From contig NC_051852.1 in the NCBI RefSeq assembly GCF_905115235.1, positions 79,654,374-79,718,373 of the forward strand: a stretch of DNA of 64,000 nucleotides, read 5' to 3'. The DNA comes from Hermetia illucens. Lineage: Eukaryota > Arthropoda > Insecta > Diptera > Stratiomyidae. This document shows, in pieces, positions 10,901-22,099 of the stretch. The position numbers and the translations under genes are program-made. Below the pieces are notes generated by a model. That model made no database searches, was not told the origin of the DNA, and saw only the letters and a program-made list of their open reading frames with translations. Every line of letters begins with the position of its first letter. Within the stretch, counting starts at the first letter, position 1.

Positions 10901-13831
10901 CGTGCAGCAATGTAATTCACCGAATGCGGTGGGATTCATAGTTCAACTTATCTATGGAATTTAGTATCAATAAGTGTAACCGTTTCTGAGAAAATTGTCT
11001 GTGGCAGACTGATTTTAATAAGGCTTTGTTTTGCAACAAAGTTCAAGTGCTAAAATAGATTTGTTTCTATTAAGATGTGATGATGGTCGTTTATAATAAA
11101 TCAAATGGAAAGTCAGCCATCCCCAGGAGTTCACAACTTGATCAGAACGTTGCTTTGCTCACTTTAATCGTTTTATTTTTATCGCACTTGCTTGTTTAGG
11201 CTTTTTCGGCCTTAAAATCCAAATCCTTTAATTTTCTTCTTACAGTGCGTTCGACAACGTTAATATTGGCGTCTTTCGAATGAGATTTGATCTGTTCTCT
11301 AAACAAATTTTTGTAAGATATTTTTCTGCCCTTGGTGTGAAAAATGACTACCTTCCTGATCTTTCCTCCTTTTTGGTTCCTCTTTAATCGGCATACACTA
11401 ACTTACAATTACAATACATTTTCGCAATAAACGATCTAAACCCATTCTTGGCCCATGATAAAATTTTGCAATTTGATGAATTATTCAATAAATATCAAGA
11501 AAGCAGAAAGTCGAATACTTTAATATCACGTTACATGAAAATCGAAAATGTAATTGCAAACACCTCCGGCACTGCAATACCGGTAAAATCTAGCATGTGT
11601 AGTCCTCAATTGCACTAAATGTATTTCTTATAAATCATGTAATTATTTCGATAACGTGAAAAAAACGATAGTGATAGTCTAATAATGTGGCCAGGAAATG
11701 TATGTTGGTCGTTGCCCAAAACTCTTACTTTTCACCCCTTGTCCCGTTCGTCAGTTGAGTCGACTATTCTGAATCGGGTTTGTCACACCTCTCACTCGTA
11801 GAACTAAATGCGCTGCACCTAATAAAAAACAAGTCGGGAAACCGGAAGCTGGACGCTTCAGGTACGAAAGGTTTTGTGTATTTCTTAGTACGTAGCACGT
11901 AATATATCCATATATTATGTGAGAGGATCCAATTTCGGGTGATATTGACATTCATAGTCTTCAATTTTCAAAGAAGCAACAAATTTGAGGTATTATAACT
12001 TTGTTAGTAATAGTGCGATTTCCATCAAACTTGGTAAGATCATGCTCTATATATAGGCTATAATCACTGCAATTTCATGGTACTAGGATGAACTTAAGGG
12101 GGGTTTCTAACCAATTACAAAAAAATTGTAGTAATACACTATTATTAACTTTATTTAAACAGATATCGGCATGGAAGGTATTTCGGAGCCCAGGCACCAT
12201 ATAGTGGCAGCCTCCTGATTTTTTTCAGATTTTTCGGTTGGGTAGTTTCTGGGAATGGCCCCCTTAAAGAAGTGATCACTTTCAACCCCCCGCGCTCCCC
12301 ACCCTTCCAACGAATGTCAAAACTAAGCTTTAAAAAGTACTAATCGAGACCTTTAATTTGATACCCCACATGACTATATTTGATGAAAAAAAATTTTACA
12401 CCCCCCTTTTGCATGTATGGGGACCCCCCTTAAATTCGACGTAAAAGGATGTAATTCACTGTATGCGTGAGCGTTCACAGTTCCCACCTTTCTACCAAAT
12501 TTGGTGTCAACTGCTATAACCGTCTCCGAGAAAAATGCGTGTGACGGTCAGACAGACAGACAGTAAACCGATTTTAATAAGGTTTTGTGTTTACACAAAA
12601 GGAAAAGTAATTCCCCTAAACTCACTGTATTTTGATCAAATGATTTTTCATTTACCAATGTCTAAGATTAACCCAAAGACAAAGTTTTGGTAGATAAGAG
12701 GGGAGAGCGACAAAAGAGAAAATTTGATAGTAAGTTCCGGACACTTAAGGGTAGGATTCCAATAGTATCCAAGTTTTCCTGATTATTATCTTTCTCATAT
12801 CCTCGAGATCTTTCATTAAATAACACTCCAACTCCCGCATGGATAGTTTGTACTATATTTTTCGCCATTTGAATGCGTACAAATTATCGTAAATTTTTCA
12901 TAAGATGTGGAAATATGCTTGAAAATATAAGCAAGAAAAACTACTCACCACTTGCAGCTTTTTATTTGAACACATTCGAACTGGTAAGAAAATCTTAACT
13001 CTTATCTCATACCTAAAATGAAAAAATTCAAAAACCCGTTTACTGATTTTTTTTTCCAAAAATATGCATTTTTCGGCGACTATCCTAAACTCCAGCACCG
13101 AATTCTTTCTCTAATTTCTCAAATTTAGGTTTTGTTAATAAAGTTTCTACACTTTCCACAATTTAATTAGGGTGTGAAAGGGCGAAACGAACAGATTGGA
13201 TACTTAGTTTCTTCGAGTGGTAATGATCCGTGGAAATCAATGTACGATGTGGTGAAATTAATGTAGGAGTAATAATATCATACCGCCTTATGTAGCGGAC
13301 GTGGAAGCACATGTCAAAAAACCCTATCCTTTTCCTGTTATAATTCATTATACATAAATTTTATATAATATTTACTCCGAAATATTAGTGAAAATTTTCT
13401 GGTTACTAAATTGCTTCAATATGATTTCAGCAAACTTTCATTTATAGTTTTGTTATCATATATTTAATTTATTGCACTTTTGATATGAGCATTAACAAAT
13501 CAGAATGATTTATCTTTTAATTGCATGCACATAAATTTGATCGAAAAAACATTTCATTGCATCCAGAAAAAACTGAAATGCGGCAGATGCATTTTTAAGT
13601 TTATCAGTCTTATTCAGATACTCGTTAGAGTTTACCAGAAACTTATGCAACTTTTATTACACGTAACAGGAGGATGACGATGATTTCAGTGGTCCAGCCT
13701 TGGGTGGTCCCATACGAAACTATTCTGATGACGACGATGAACCGCCTACGATACGAACCAGAAATTCTCAGCCCGTGGGAAATTACTTGAGTGTACCAAG
13801 CAATTTCAAAATGGAAGTCGTTGACTACTAG
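1677..13831 (+). CDS. SLC6-family amino acid transporter, B0AT/NTT4-like (3' part, eight exons)
   Basis: Sodium-coupled neurotransmitter/amino acid transporter of the plasma membrane. Exons are 1677-1909, 2117-2691, 5249-5396, 5557-5918, 6034-6196, 6258-6458, 6877-6945 and 13670-13831. All have GT-AG borders and compatible phases, giving about 637 codons with one stop. In order they encode TM2-TM3, TM4-TM7, a glycosylated outer loop, TM8-TM10, TM11, TM12, a short tail and an acidic C-terminus. Family signatures include FLIPFMIMLVLEGIPLFLIE, SFGLAFGSLIAFGSYN and AAEGTGLAFIVFTQAI. The phrase SFR-FPLPWSSCP and the short second outer loop point to the SLC6A15-20 group (fly relatives include bloated tubules) rather than monoamine or GABA carriers. 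TM1 and the start codon lie outside the window. Substrate cannot be told from sequence alone. Confidence 0.93.
2117..2691 (+). CDS. SLC6 exon: outer loop 2 and TM4-TM7
   Basis: Acceptor TTTTCAG ends at 2116 and donor GTAAGT starts at 2692. It opens with FPLPWSSCP and contains a glycosylation sequon (NGS) in a short loop. TM4 and TM5 follow, then TM6 (TQVFYSFGLAFGSLIAFGSY) with its ligand-site region, and TM7 ending GFKA. It leaves two bases into a valine codon. Confidence 0.93.
3007..3883. mobile_element. TA-flanked short-TIR element (MITE-like) in SLC6 intron
   Basis: Inverted ends of about 17 bp: GGGGGTCATCCCGTGT at the left (about 3008-3023) and ACACGGGATGACCCC at the right (3867-3881). 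The left G-run is one base longer. Both ends abut a TA dinucleotide (before 3007 and after 3883), as expected for Tc1/mariner/pogo-type transposition. The roughly 0.88-kb interior has only short open frames and no transposase I recognise, so it looks non-autonomous. Confidence 0.6.
4106..4672 (-). repeat. GTCT-type interspersed repeat, copy 2 (truncated)
   Basis: Reverse-orientation copy beginning AACAAGTCGGGAAACCGAAA and continuing through the shared body to the CATGACTATATTTGGTG block. The microsatellite/palindrome end is missing. It lies in the 2.5-kb SLC6 intron between the TM7 exon and the outer-loop exon. A G-homopolymer near 4026-4040 lies just upstream. Confidence 0.85.
5249..5396 (+). 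CDS. SLC6 exon: outer loop 4
   Basis: Acceptor TTTTCTAG ends at 5248 and donor GTGAGT starts at 5397. The first base completes the valine codon split from the previous exon; it then reads NKGILFNHKL. Three glycosylation sequons (NVS, NFT, NCS) fit the extracellular loop between TM7 and TM8. It ends in phase 0. Confidence 0.85.
5557..5918 (+). CDS. SLC6 exon: TM8-TM10
   Basis: Acceptor CCACAG ends at 5556 and donor GTAAGT starts at 5919. It opens with AAEGTGLAFIVFTQAIVELP, the family's loop-TM8 signature. The conserved LGLGSQIGILEG, TM9 (VVCIFCFLVGFIFCTGAGEY) and TM10 follow. It leaves two bases into a lysine codon. Confidence 0.93.
6034..6196 (+). CDS. SLC6 exon: TM11
   Basis: Acceptor CAG ends at 6033 and donor GTATGT starts at 6197. 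It reads FTEDIYQMTGYRPGLYWQLC, then WRYIGPAIMLCILIASVVF (TM11). The amphipathic EDIYQMTG segment before it is typical of the family. It ends in phase 0. Confidence 0.92.
6258..6458 (+). CDS. SLC6 exon: TM12 and start of the cytosolic tail
   Basis: Acceptor AAAG ends at 6257 and donor GTAAGC starts at 6459; 67 codons in phase 0. It encodes NYPNWVMAIALIMILAGILP and IPVVFLL (TM12), then a basic and acidic cytosolic segment ending MIDEDD. Confidence 0.9.
6877..6945 (+). CDS. SLC6 exon: short tail exon
   Basis: A 23-codon phase-0 exon between AG at 6876 and GTAAGT at 6946. It reads VVSPDLPPHDSLTATRFTIG then DFD. Good splice borders and phase fit support it. The residues are not a recognised motif. 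Confidence 0.75.
6946..9239. other. large SLC6 intron, left part: no feature seen
   Basis: AT-rich sequence with no convincing ORF, RNA gene or recognised repeat. A short GCGTAT hexamer repeat (about three units) lies at 9210-9229, next to the LINE relic that follows. Confidence 0.5.
9240..10260 (-). mobile_element. LOA/I-like LINE relic a (minus strand)
   Basis: Read on the minus strand, 9936-9570 gives an ORF1-like basic segment (SRRQRKALRKK, then GIATPPSVAISREIGRKKAE) with at least one stop. The endonuclease start follows at about 9543-9370 (IKVNQINPNWNTKASSYLLA). After a large internal deletion comes the start of the reverse transcriptase at about 9365-9244 (CLERLVDRHIREKALRSHPL). The RT start matches the copies at 39.6 and 52.0 kb. 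It is far from full length and old. It sits inside the large SLC6 intron. Confidence 0.6.
10565..11040 (-). repeat. GTCT-type interspersed repeat, copy 3 (diverged)
   Basis: Reverse-orientation copy with both ends recognisable but diverged. It starts GAAAGCTGGAAGTTTGACGC and ends with GACTGATTTTAATAAGGCTT. The centre is partly deleted and the GTCT microsatellite has decayed. It is older than the copy at 11828. Confidence 0.7.
11828..12602 (-). repeat. GTCT-type interspersed repeat, copy 4 (near full length)
   Basis: Reverse-orientation copy from AACAAGTCGGGAAACCGGAA to the terminal palindrome GGTTTTGTGTTTACACAAAA. It includes the GACAGACAGACAGACA microsatellite and the ACCGATTTTAATAAGG block. 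At about 775 bp it is close to the apparent full length. Intronic in the SLC6 gene. Confidence 0.9.
12603..13669. other. SLC6 intron, right end: no feature seen
   Basis: AT-rich sequence up to the acceptor of the last exon. Open frames on the minus strand here are short and have no motif. Confidence 0.5.
13670..13831 (+). CDS. SLC6 last exon: acidic C-terminus and stop
   Basis: Acceptor GTAACAG ends at 13669; 53 codons then a TAG at 13829-13831. It starts EDDDDFSGPALGG, has a second acidic run (SDDDDE) and ends FKMEVVDY. Phase 0 matches the 6877-6945 exon, though the intron between them is 6.7 kb. An AATAAA at 14488-14493 could serve polyadenylation. Confidence 0.82.
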   Translation, partial: EDDDDFSGPALGGPIRNYSDDDDEPPTIRTRNSQPVGNYLSVPSNFKMEVVDY

Positions 13832-16583
13832 TACTTCTGCATAGAATCAAAATTATATTACACTGTATTTAATTTATCTTCATATCTACGTTTGACAAAA
13901 TTTCAATCTGTCAAACAAATTGGATTATAATGAAAATTTAAAGTTGGTTCAAGCAAATGGACATACACAAATCTTTTTTCAGTATTATTCCCAAAAATAT
14001 CCTTAAAGTGAATATTATTTCTCAAACAATTTCATTTTAAATTGAGTAAAGAGAGAAAAAAACCAAAAACATATTCTATCCCTACGAAAATTCTTTTAAA
14101 CATAAGAGCAAAAATATTCACGTAGTGCCAGGAAATGAGTACCGAAAATTTAACATTTTTTATATGTGTATATGTGTACATATATTTACCTGTATGACAT
14201 CCTGTATAAAAGAATATCAGATAAGTGTGATATGAAAGAACCGGATACTACTTGTAGGGTAAATTGCTAGTGACTAGACTGTAGGATATTACATTTGTAT
14301 GTTTATGATGTTAGTTCGAGATATTTTGTGTATTTTCGGGATTCAGGCTAATAAGAACTGTCAAAATTTCCAAATTTCAATTTGCCATTTTGTTGATAAC
14401 AACGTGTCATTTTTTTCAATTTTTTATTTGATTTCAATTTTTATTTTTCAATCCGTTGAATATAAATAGAAACAGCGAAATTATCTGAATAAAATAATTG
14501 TTTGAAGAAAGATTCAAGTAACAAAGCCAATTTTCGCTTGTAACATCCGTACCAGGATAGTAACCATAAATCCTGGAGCGGCTCCTGGTAGTTATGTTAA
14601 CACGCCAAAGATGATCGAAAAAACGAGATTTTCAATATCTGGTCCCTTTCAATTTCTTAACCATTGCCTCAATGGCTGTTTAATATACATTATTAAAGCA
14701 CGAATAGAAGGTCACTTGTTTTTGGTGTCAAATAATTTTATCAGAAGTAGGTGGTGTGAACCTAAAATCATATACCATGTAACATTCGTTAGGATCGATT
14801 TTACAAGACTACTGGGCATGCGTTTTTCATGTTATGAATAACAGAAAAGAAATTTCTTAGATAGCTAGTTAGCTACAGAGGGACATCAGCTTCTCTTTAG
14901 TCAACGAATGCCATTGGGAACCCCATAAGAAGTATACAATGAAAATACTCCTCGACGATTCCTTCAAGATTATACTCATTTCATTCTTATTTGTAAAGGT
15001 TAACTTTTAGTTCCATGAGTGTACCCCGAACAAAACAATCATACTCAGAAACACAATATTTTGGTGCTCTGCGAATCATCGTTTCTTCGTCAAATAGATT
15101 TAGTTTTTAAGATAGCGTAGAGTTGAAGCAAAAGAAAAACATGAATCGGCAGGTTCTTTACGATTCAAAAAAAATGTTTAAATAAGACTATATTATATAC
15201 TATTCATGATTGGAGTTCAATTGAGAAAAATTCAAATTAGTATCTGTAAAAAAGATAAAAAGTATCAACCGGAAAAATAAAAAACCACGCTGTTAAATAG
15301 GAATGTTATATAACTTAATTAGAAATATGTACATAATCAATATATATATTTTTAATGTACAAATTACCATAAGGTAAAAGGTTTAAAATATGTTCGCCAA
15401 ATTTGCCACATTCAGCTACACATAGAAGCTACTCCATTGAGAAGTATTGGAAGTCGTAGTTCAAGGAAAAGATCGAATATATTGATTTTAAGTTCGAAGC
15501 ATTGGTTATTTATGCTATCTCTCTACCCTATTTTGGTATAGAAAGCCATGAAACTATATTTATCGCTGCTTTGCCTACTTTTTTTTTTAATTTAGTCGTA
15601 ATTCTTATAAATTCTATTCATAATTAACATTCAACTGTAATTTTAATGAGAATTTAAACTTAATAAAACCAGACAAAGAGAATTAATTCAAAAAAGTATA
15701 AAAAATAAACCTAGAAAATGAAAGTAAAGATAATTCAAAAATAATGTGATGTTATATTTTAAATATAGAGAAGATTGAAACCATTAAACATTTTAGTGAA
15801 CCTAGATTAAGAGATTTTTCTGAAGATTTCACCCAAAGAACAGTAAAAAAAAAATATTGATAAGAATTCAAAAATAAGCAATTAAGCATTATCCTTTTAC
15901 AATTATTGCTGCCAAAGCGATATTATGTTTTTATAAGTTGCTACTTTTGTATTCAGTAACTAGAAAGTTAAATAAACACTAAAATGAATATTATCATATA
16001 AAAAAGATCTTATGACAACGTTCAAACGCAATTTTAAACATAAGCCATATAAAAGAACAGAAATTCTATTAGGATCCCTGGAGCTTCTTTGAATGTACGT
16101 ATTTTTCAACATATGCATTATGCATCGCTCGCTTCCGAAAAAACAAATGCAATTTACGCAAAACCTCCACATTGCTCGAGTTTGTTTTTTTTTCTAATTG
16201 ATTTTTTTAAACTATTGGCAAAGCACTTATAATTTGCGCGTGGAAAATCAATTTATTTGTTGCTTTATGTACAGAAGGAATGGCATTCCTCTGTTTACGC
16301 TATTTCTTGGAGTTTAATCTAGGAGTTCAACGTTGGTATGGGATAGGAATCATCTTTTACTTCTTTAATTCACACTTTTAGCTAAGAAAGTTTCTTGAAT
16401 AATTTCATTATCCCATTGAATTAAATAAGATCCTACCCCAATTATCATTCAAAGAAGCTTATTCTGGCTTGTTTGAATAATGTTCCGGTGAAACTGTCTA
16501 ATGCAAAGTTAGTTTGATAATTTTACTGTGCATTTCACGTTGCTTAAGTCTGGTCTACTTTAATTTTCATAATGTTTCCAATT
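13832..16583. other. 3' UTR and AT-rich intergenic DNA
   Basis: The first part, to about 14.5 kb, is probably the SLC6 3' UTR, with AATAAA at 14488. Beyond that I see only AT-rich sequence with no ORF, tRNA or repeat unit I can support. Confidence 0.45.
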
Positions 16584-16794
16584 AAATTTGGCATCGTGAT
16601 TTGACGTCGGATACCAGTCAACTCAGCTGTGAATGAGTACCTGGATCAAATCCAGGTAATAATCTCGAGCGGGCGCAATACTAACCACATTGCCTCCTAC
16701 AGTGTATCGTTATGGTCTTAAATGAAGTGCTCTAACACACTTCAAGGCCCTGATCCAATATGGATTGTTGCGCTAACGATTATTATTATTTTTA
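16584..16794 (+). mobile_element. tRNA-derived SINE, 5'-truncated copy
   Basis: Matches the body and tail of the SINE at 27140-27424. Shared blocks are TCGTGATTTGACGTCGGATA, GAATGAGTACCTG, CACATTGCCTCCTA and GAAGTGCTCTAACACACTTC, followed by a (ATT)n tail. The tRNA-like head with the A and B boxes is missing, as expected from incomplete reverse transcription. Confidence 0.85.
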
Positions 16795-17501
16795 TCCGGA
16801 AAGAAACGAAAGTATTTTGAAATATAAGGGAAGTTTGGTTTTTCAGCGGAGCAGGGCACCAATTTTAGCTCCTTCAATTTAATTTTTCAGTTCATTTTCC
16901 ATTTACTTTTTTTGTATAGAGCATACATAACACAATTCATCAACTATTTTCTATTGAAACTCATTTGCTGCTATTGTAGTGGTCAACATGGTCAATCACG
17001 CGACATTCCAAACAAGACATATGCCACAGAACATCGCCTTCAATCCGCCTCCCTCTTTTGAGCGATATTTTGGAGTCAATGGATAAAGTAGGGATGGTGC
17101 TTTGTATAGAATTGGATTATATAGTCGTATCCTTATAGAGCAGCATGTTGGCTAATTGTATATTCTACGAATATTACATGAAAAGTTCCATCCTAGCTAC
17201 TAAAATAAGATATCTTTTCGCTAGGTGCACCTGATCGAGTCCTTCTTCAGGGTGGTATGCTTTTATCACGAGAGGATGGGATGAAGTGGGACGTGGCGTC
17301 ATTAAAATTATCAGTATCTTCATTCTAAGTTTGGCTAGTTTCAAAGTTTCGGCTGCTTTAATCCGCCGTATATTCTGTGATATTAAATTGCATACTGTTC
17401 GCTTGTTTCTTAAGCTCCCAATTTTATATGATTCTCACAGCTACGACTTCCAAATACAGACTCCAATATCACAAATGATGGTTGGGATTCTTCTCTTACA
17501 A
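16795..17501. other. no feature seen
   Basis: Between the SINE fragment and the inverted duplication. An 81-codon open frame at 17286-17531 runs into the left arm of the duplication and has no recognisable motif. Confidence 0.4.
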
Positions 17502-17963
17502 GTTGGAATCACTGGAGTGATAACCATCTAAGGAACCAGATACTGTAGTAAACAAATGAATTTAAAGCACAAAACGGGACTAAGGCTGGAATACACTCTT
17601 TTTCAGGCAATAAACATAACACGTATGCGATAAACATGTGCCCCAGATTACCATCAATATCTTTGTGTTCCCCGTTTTCGCTTTTTTTTCTGTTTTATTG
17701 ATATTTCCGTGCCAGTTAAGATCTAGCTTGGGATGAAATAATAGCTTTTAATGCAGTCCGACTATGCCGGAGAATATGGGCATTACCACGCTTATACAAA
17801 TTTTTTCCGCAAATTAATCTGGGGCACATGTTTATCGCATACGTGTCATGTTTATTGCCTGAAAAAGAGTGTATTCCAGCCTTAGTCCCGTTTTGTGCTT
17901 TAAATTCATTTGTTTATTACAGTATCTGGTTCCTTAGATGGTTATCACTCCAGTGATTCCAAC
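17502..17963. repeat. large inverted duplication (149-bp arms, 164-bp spacer)
   Basis: Arms 17502-17650 and 17815-17963 are reverse complements along their whole 149 bp. By eye I see two mismatches, one in CAATAAACATAACACG and one in ACTGTAGTAAACAAATG. Outer ends are GTTGGAATCACTGGAGTG and its complement; inner ends are GTGCCCCAGATTA. The 164-bp spacer has no ORF. It could be a foldback/MITE-type element or a recent local inverted duplication. I see no clear flanking target duplication. Confidence 0.9.
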
Positions 17964-20900
17964 CGTTTCAAATTGCGTCATGAGGTAAAATCACTGTTCA
18001 TCCCCCAAGATTGATTTCGTTAGTGATTTTTCTATACTCGTATGCTACAGGTAGCCCACATGACATTCACCTTTAACCTATATGCGGCCTGCCTCACTTC
18101 TCCATTTATTACAAGGTCCAATAGTGGCAATTACAGCAGCCTTCTAGGGCAAGAGTGGGTGTGCTCTTCATGGCAAACAAAATGCAGGTCCTAGCAAGAC
18201 TTTTCCTTAACAGCTTCCTCCTGCCCCTACTCTTGACTACTATACTATACTCTATAGGTGACCATGGACGTCACAGCGATTTGGTATTTTCAGTACATAA
18301 CGTCTGATTTCAATCCTCAAATATTACCTCCGGCTTTTTTCGTGATGGAAAATGTCCGCTCGTTTATCTCCTGTTAACTCCTTGGTTGAGTACAAGGCAT
18401 CCACATAGTGATACTATGCTTCAGTTTCATTATCATCACACTTAATGCTGTGCAAATGACAAGTCCATAGCAGCTATCCGCTTGCCTTTGTTATTTGTTT
18501 TGTTTCAGTTTCACTTCGCCCTGAGGATCATTGCCATTTATCTGCCCTCATTAATAGCTAAAGCCCACTAAAACGGGATGAGAGTTTTTTTCCATGGGGA
18601 TGATTTTAGTAATAATGTCTGTCAATCGATAGCATAGCTCTACACAGAATGAAGCATCCGTGATGAACGCGTTTAGGATTAATATCAGAATATCAGACAA
18701 AATGTCATGACCTTGGAAAATTATTGCAAAATATTATCGAAGCATTCCTCATATCATTGCACCCATTGTCATTGCGCATTCTCGGCAGGTGGTCCATGAA
18801 CAACGGACGCATCTGTCAATCGTCTTCTAGTCGTACTCAGTCCATTGAAGAAATCGATGATGCCTACCTGTAATCCTCACTTGATTCAGAAGTATTCATT
18901 AGGTATTTTCGATTAAATACTCTTTTATCTGTTGCATTTCTAATGTCCGTACATATTGATTGAGGTGTTGTATTTATGATTTTGGATCTCCCTTTGTTTC
19001 AAGTCTCGTCTTTCTGTAAAGATTTGAAGCCATACCTATAATAGTTGGGGTTTGTTTACTTTTCTGTTTGGTAATTAAGTCGAAGACTCAGGAATAGCCT
19101 TTGATCCGAAACGAGATCATCTACTCACTCAATGTCCACATGGTTAAATACCATCTAACCTCTCCGAGATGAAGAAATCAGCCAATATATTGATTTAGAT
19201 ACGTGGTGAGTGACATTGACAATTTTAGGTTTTAAACAATTATGGTACTATTTTTTGTTTTCTGGACTATAGTTCTGTAATAAGAATTATTTCAACAATT
19301 TCATGTTACAGGCAGGGAAGTAAATATTAAATAAAAACCGACTTCTGTATGGAAAACAGCAGCAACATTTAATAGAAGAAATATGCTAGAGCTTAAATGT
19401 CGTAGCTAAACAGAAAAGTGTACATTTCTGATATTTCTCTTTAGGGCCGTTGTAATTATTTTAAATTTCCGGCGGGAATGAACCTGATGGAATATAAATA
19501 ATGCCCACCTTCTTTAGGCGTTTTTTTCCTAGCTGATCTGCAATTTTTGGGTTGGAATTGTTTAAACAAACTTCAATCACCAAATATTGTGCGAATCTCA
19601 AAAAAGATATGCTTGCATATGTATATCCTAACAATATGCCATATTATAAATTGGATTTTTCAGAGAGAAGATATTTTTCTATTCTTAATCGTTGGAAAGA
19701 TTACCTTAATTTGGTGCTTGCTTGTGCCTAGAATCATAAACATTTTTTCCTATAAATATATCCAAAAAAATGTGAAGGTTTTGCTCGGATTTAATCAAGT
19801 TTAGTTACACTTTTTAATGATTACAAAATTGTTCAGTCTTATTTATACGTATCTTATGCCTTCTATCGAATAGGTCTTCTATGGTGTTAGGAGCGGATAT
19901 TCTCACTCAGCTCTATTACCCCTGTCGAAGTTCAGCTATATTCCATTGTTTCGCAATGCGTTGTAACACCGCCTATAAGTTCATACATACATACGATCAC
20001 CTTAGATTATATTTACAAAGTTAAATGTGGAAGTTACCTGAAATTATATCAACGCTGTCCCACCCCTTCTTCGTATCATTAACAGATAAATTACTCTCTA
20101 TGGCGGACAATACCTATTCAAAGTAATCGCTATCATTCTTCAAGCAGCTTCCAATTGAGCTCAGTAAAAAGTCCAATCATTTCAAATTTTTGATTGCTTT
20201 GCCAAAATTTAGACGTTTTCTGTACAGGGTTTTGTTAAGACCGCAAATGCTGTGAGTAGTTTGTAATCTAGAGTAAAACTCTACGCTCTATTCTGAAAAG
20301 AAATTAAAAAAAAAATTATTTAAAACTATGCTGTTTGCAAAGTAAGCTTCATAGAACATATGAGACGACGTTAGTTTATTATTAGAAATAAGTCGAAAAA
20401 TAAGAGGCAACAAGAGAAAATGAGGTAGGGTTTCTATGGGTAGTATAAATAGGAAGAGTGGTTTAATAGTTGCATGATGGAAAAATAGCAGAAATAGAAG
20501 CGTTTCATTAAGCGCAGTGCATACTGCCTTTAGGTATAAGAAAAACCCGAAATTCAGAAACAGCGAGAAACTTATAATAATCAACTTTAATTTCCAGCTA
20601 TTCGGAATTCTACGTATATTATGGCAAAACAAGGAACGGTTCTAGACTTGTAAAGGCTCTAAAATGAAATATTTTATATTCCCTGCATCACATACGTTTT
20701 ACAAAACACATTTAATGTGTTTTCAGACATTTTATATTTTCGTCTCCATTTTTCGAAATAGGCTATTGACTACTACTTTGCTGTTGTGTTGCTGCGTTAA
20801 CTATCTTTTAATTTTCCTCTTTTCGAACTACTTTCTTCTTCAAACACTAAGAAGATGGATAATACTGTGTATTCATAGACTTATACTTTTCGCTAGAAAC

Positions 20901-21619
20901 GAAAAACGTATCTCGTTATTTTTAGATTAAGCAACTAAAGCAATTTGAAAGAAACCATTGCTCAAAATATGATTTGCATTATTGTTGGAAAGCTACGTTT
21001 ACATATTTTCAAGATAATCAGCTTCTTCAAAAATTGTGTAGAAAATGATTTTGTGACCACCCACAAATCTGATGTGAATATGTGAATAATTATTTGTGGA
21101 GAAATTACTTTACATTCGAATTATTATTAAATGAAATATTCACGAGAAAATTGGATAAATTTTCCAATAAATATGAATGTTAACTTCATCATTTGAAGTG
21201 TGTATATAGGTAATTATTATAAATTAAGGATAAATACAACAGAACAATGTTAAGTAGAATGTGAATTAAAGAAAAATGGATATAGTCTGTAAGAGAGACC
21301 TCGAAACCATGTGTTTTATTGTTGTAGAAAATTTCAGAGTTTTTAGTAGAATATCCTAGACATTTCCGTAAAATTCGTTACTCCGTACAAATTCTTGACG
21401 CTATTGTATACGAGATTCTCTAGTTAGACTTTCTCTTGCACGCGGTTAAGTGTTCGAAATTTTCTTGGCTTATGATCGCTGGTTTGCGAAGAATAAGTAA
21501 GCACTACTGGGAGACATTTTAATCGGAAGGATTTTAATAGACTGAAGTACGCTATGTTGACTGCCAATAGTAGTGGACGGGCAGGCAAACGATTTAACTA
21601 CTCTGAAATTGTTCCTCAT
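17964..21619. other. long gene-free stretch
   Basis: Mostly AT-rich. Open frames at 19547-19804, 20288-20632 (minus) and 20664-20930 are low-complexity hydrophobic and look like chance. 18.0-19.2 kb has more even base composition and may be very old mobile DNA, but I cannot name it. Confidence 0.4.
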
Positions 21620-21900
21620 CAACATCATCGTACAACAACCGAAATCCGGTCTAGGCCTGCCTTATCAAGAACCCCGGATTTGTGACGGGCCCACGAATTT
21701 AAAATCTCTAACAGCTGTCTGACTTTCTGGCCTACGCCGTCACTCCATCTGAGGCAGAGTCTGCTCCGCCTGCCTTTTCTTTTTCTATCATTGTTCTTAT
21801 AGACTTTCCGGACTGGATCGTCCTTACCCATACGGATTGCGTAATCCGTCGATTGCCGTTTATTGACAGTGGCACCTATCTTCTTCTGAGAGACTACGGT
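21620..21900 (-). mobile_element. RTE-like LINE 3' fragment (minus strand)
   Basis: The minus strand reads DDPVRKVYKNNDRKRKGRRS and LCLRWSDGVGQKVRQLLEIL, then a tail ending near GLDRISVVV. This is the C-terminal region after the reverse transcriptase of an APE-type non-LTR element, of the kind common in insect genomes. Only the 3' end remains. Confidence 0.6.
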
Positions 21901-22099
21901 ACCAAATTGGTGTTTGACTTCTCGAATTCTTCGTCTTCATTTTTCTCGATCCAACGACTGTATCCTGCGACTTCGGAAAGCGAGCATGATATAACTAAGT
22001 TCTATCGTCTGTTTCAAGGTTTAATTGTTATATGCTTCTTCGCTCTGTGAGTTAGGGCTTAAGAATACACTCAAAGTCCTCCCTGCTTGTCGTAAGAGA

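Noticed and set aside
20288-20930. Hydrophobic open frames on both strands
   Set aside because: Phe/Leu-rich translations of AT-rich DNA with no conserved motif; not receptor-like on inspection.
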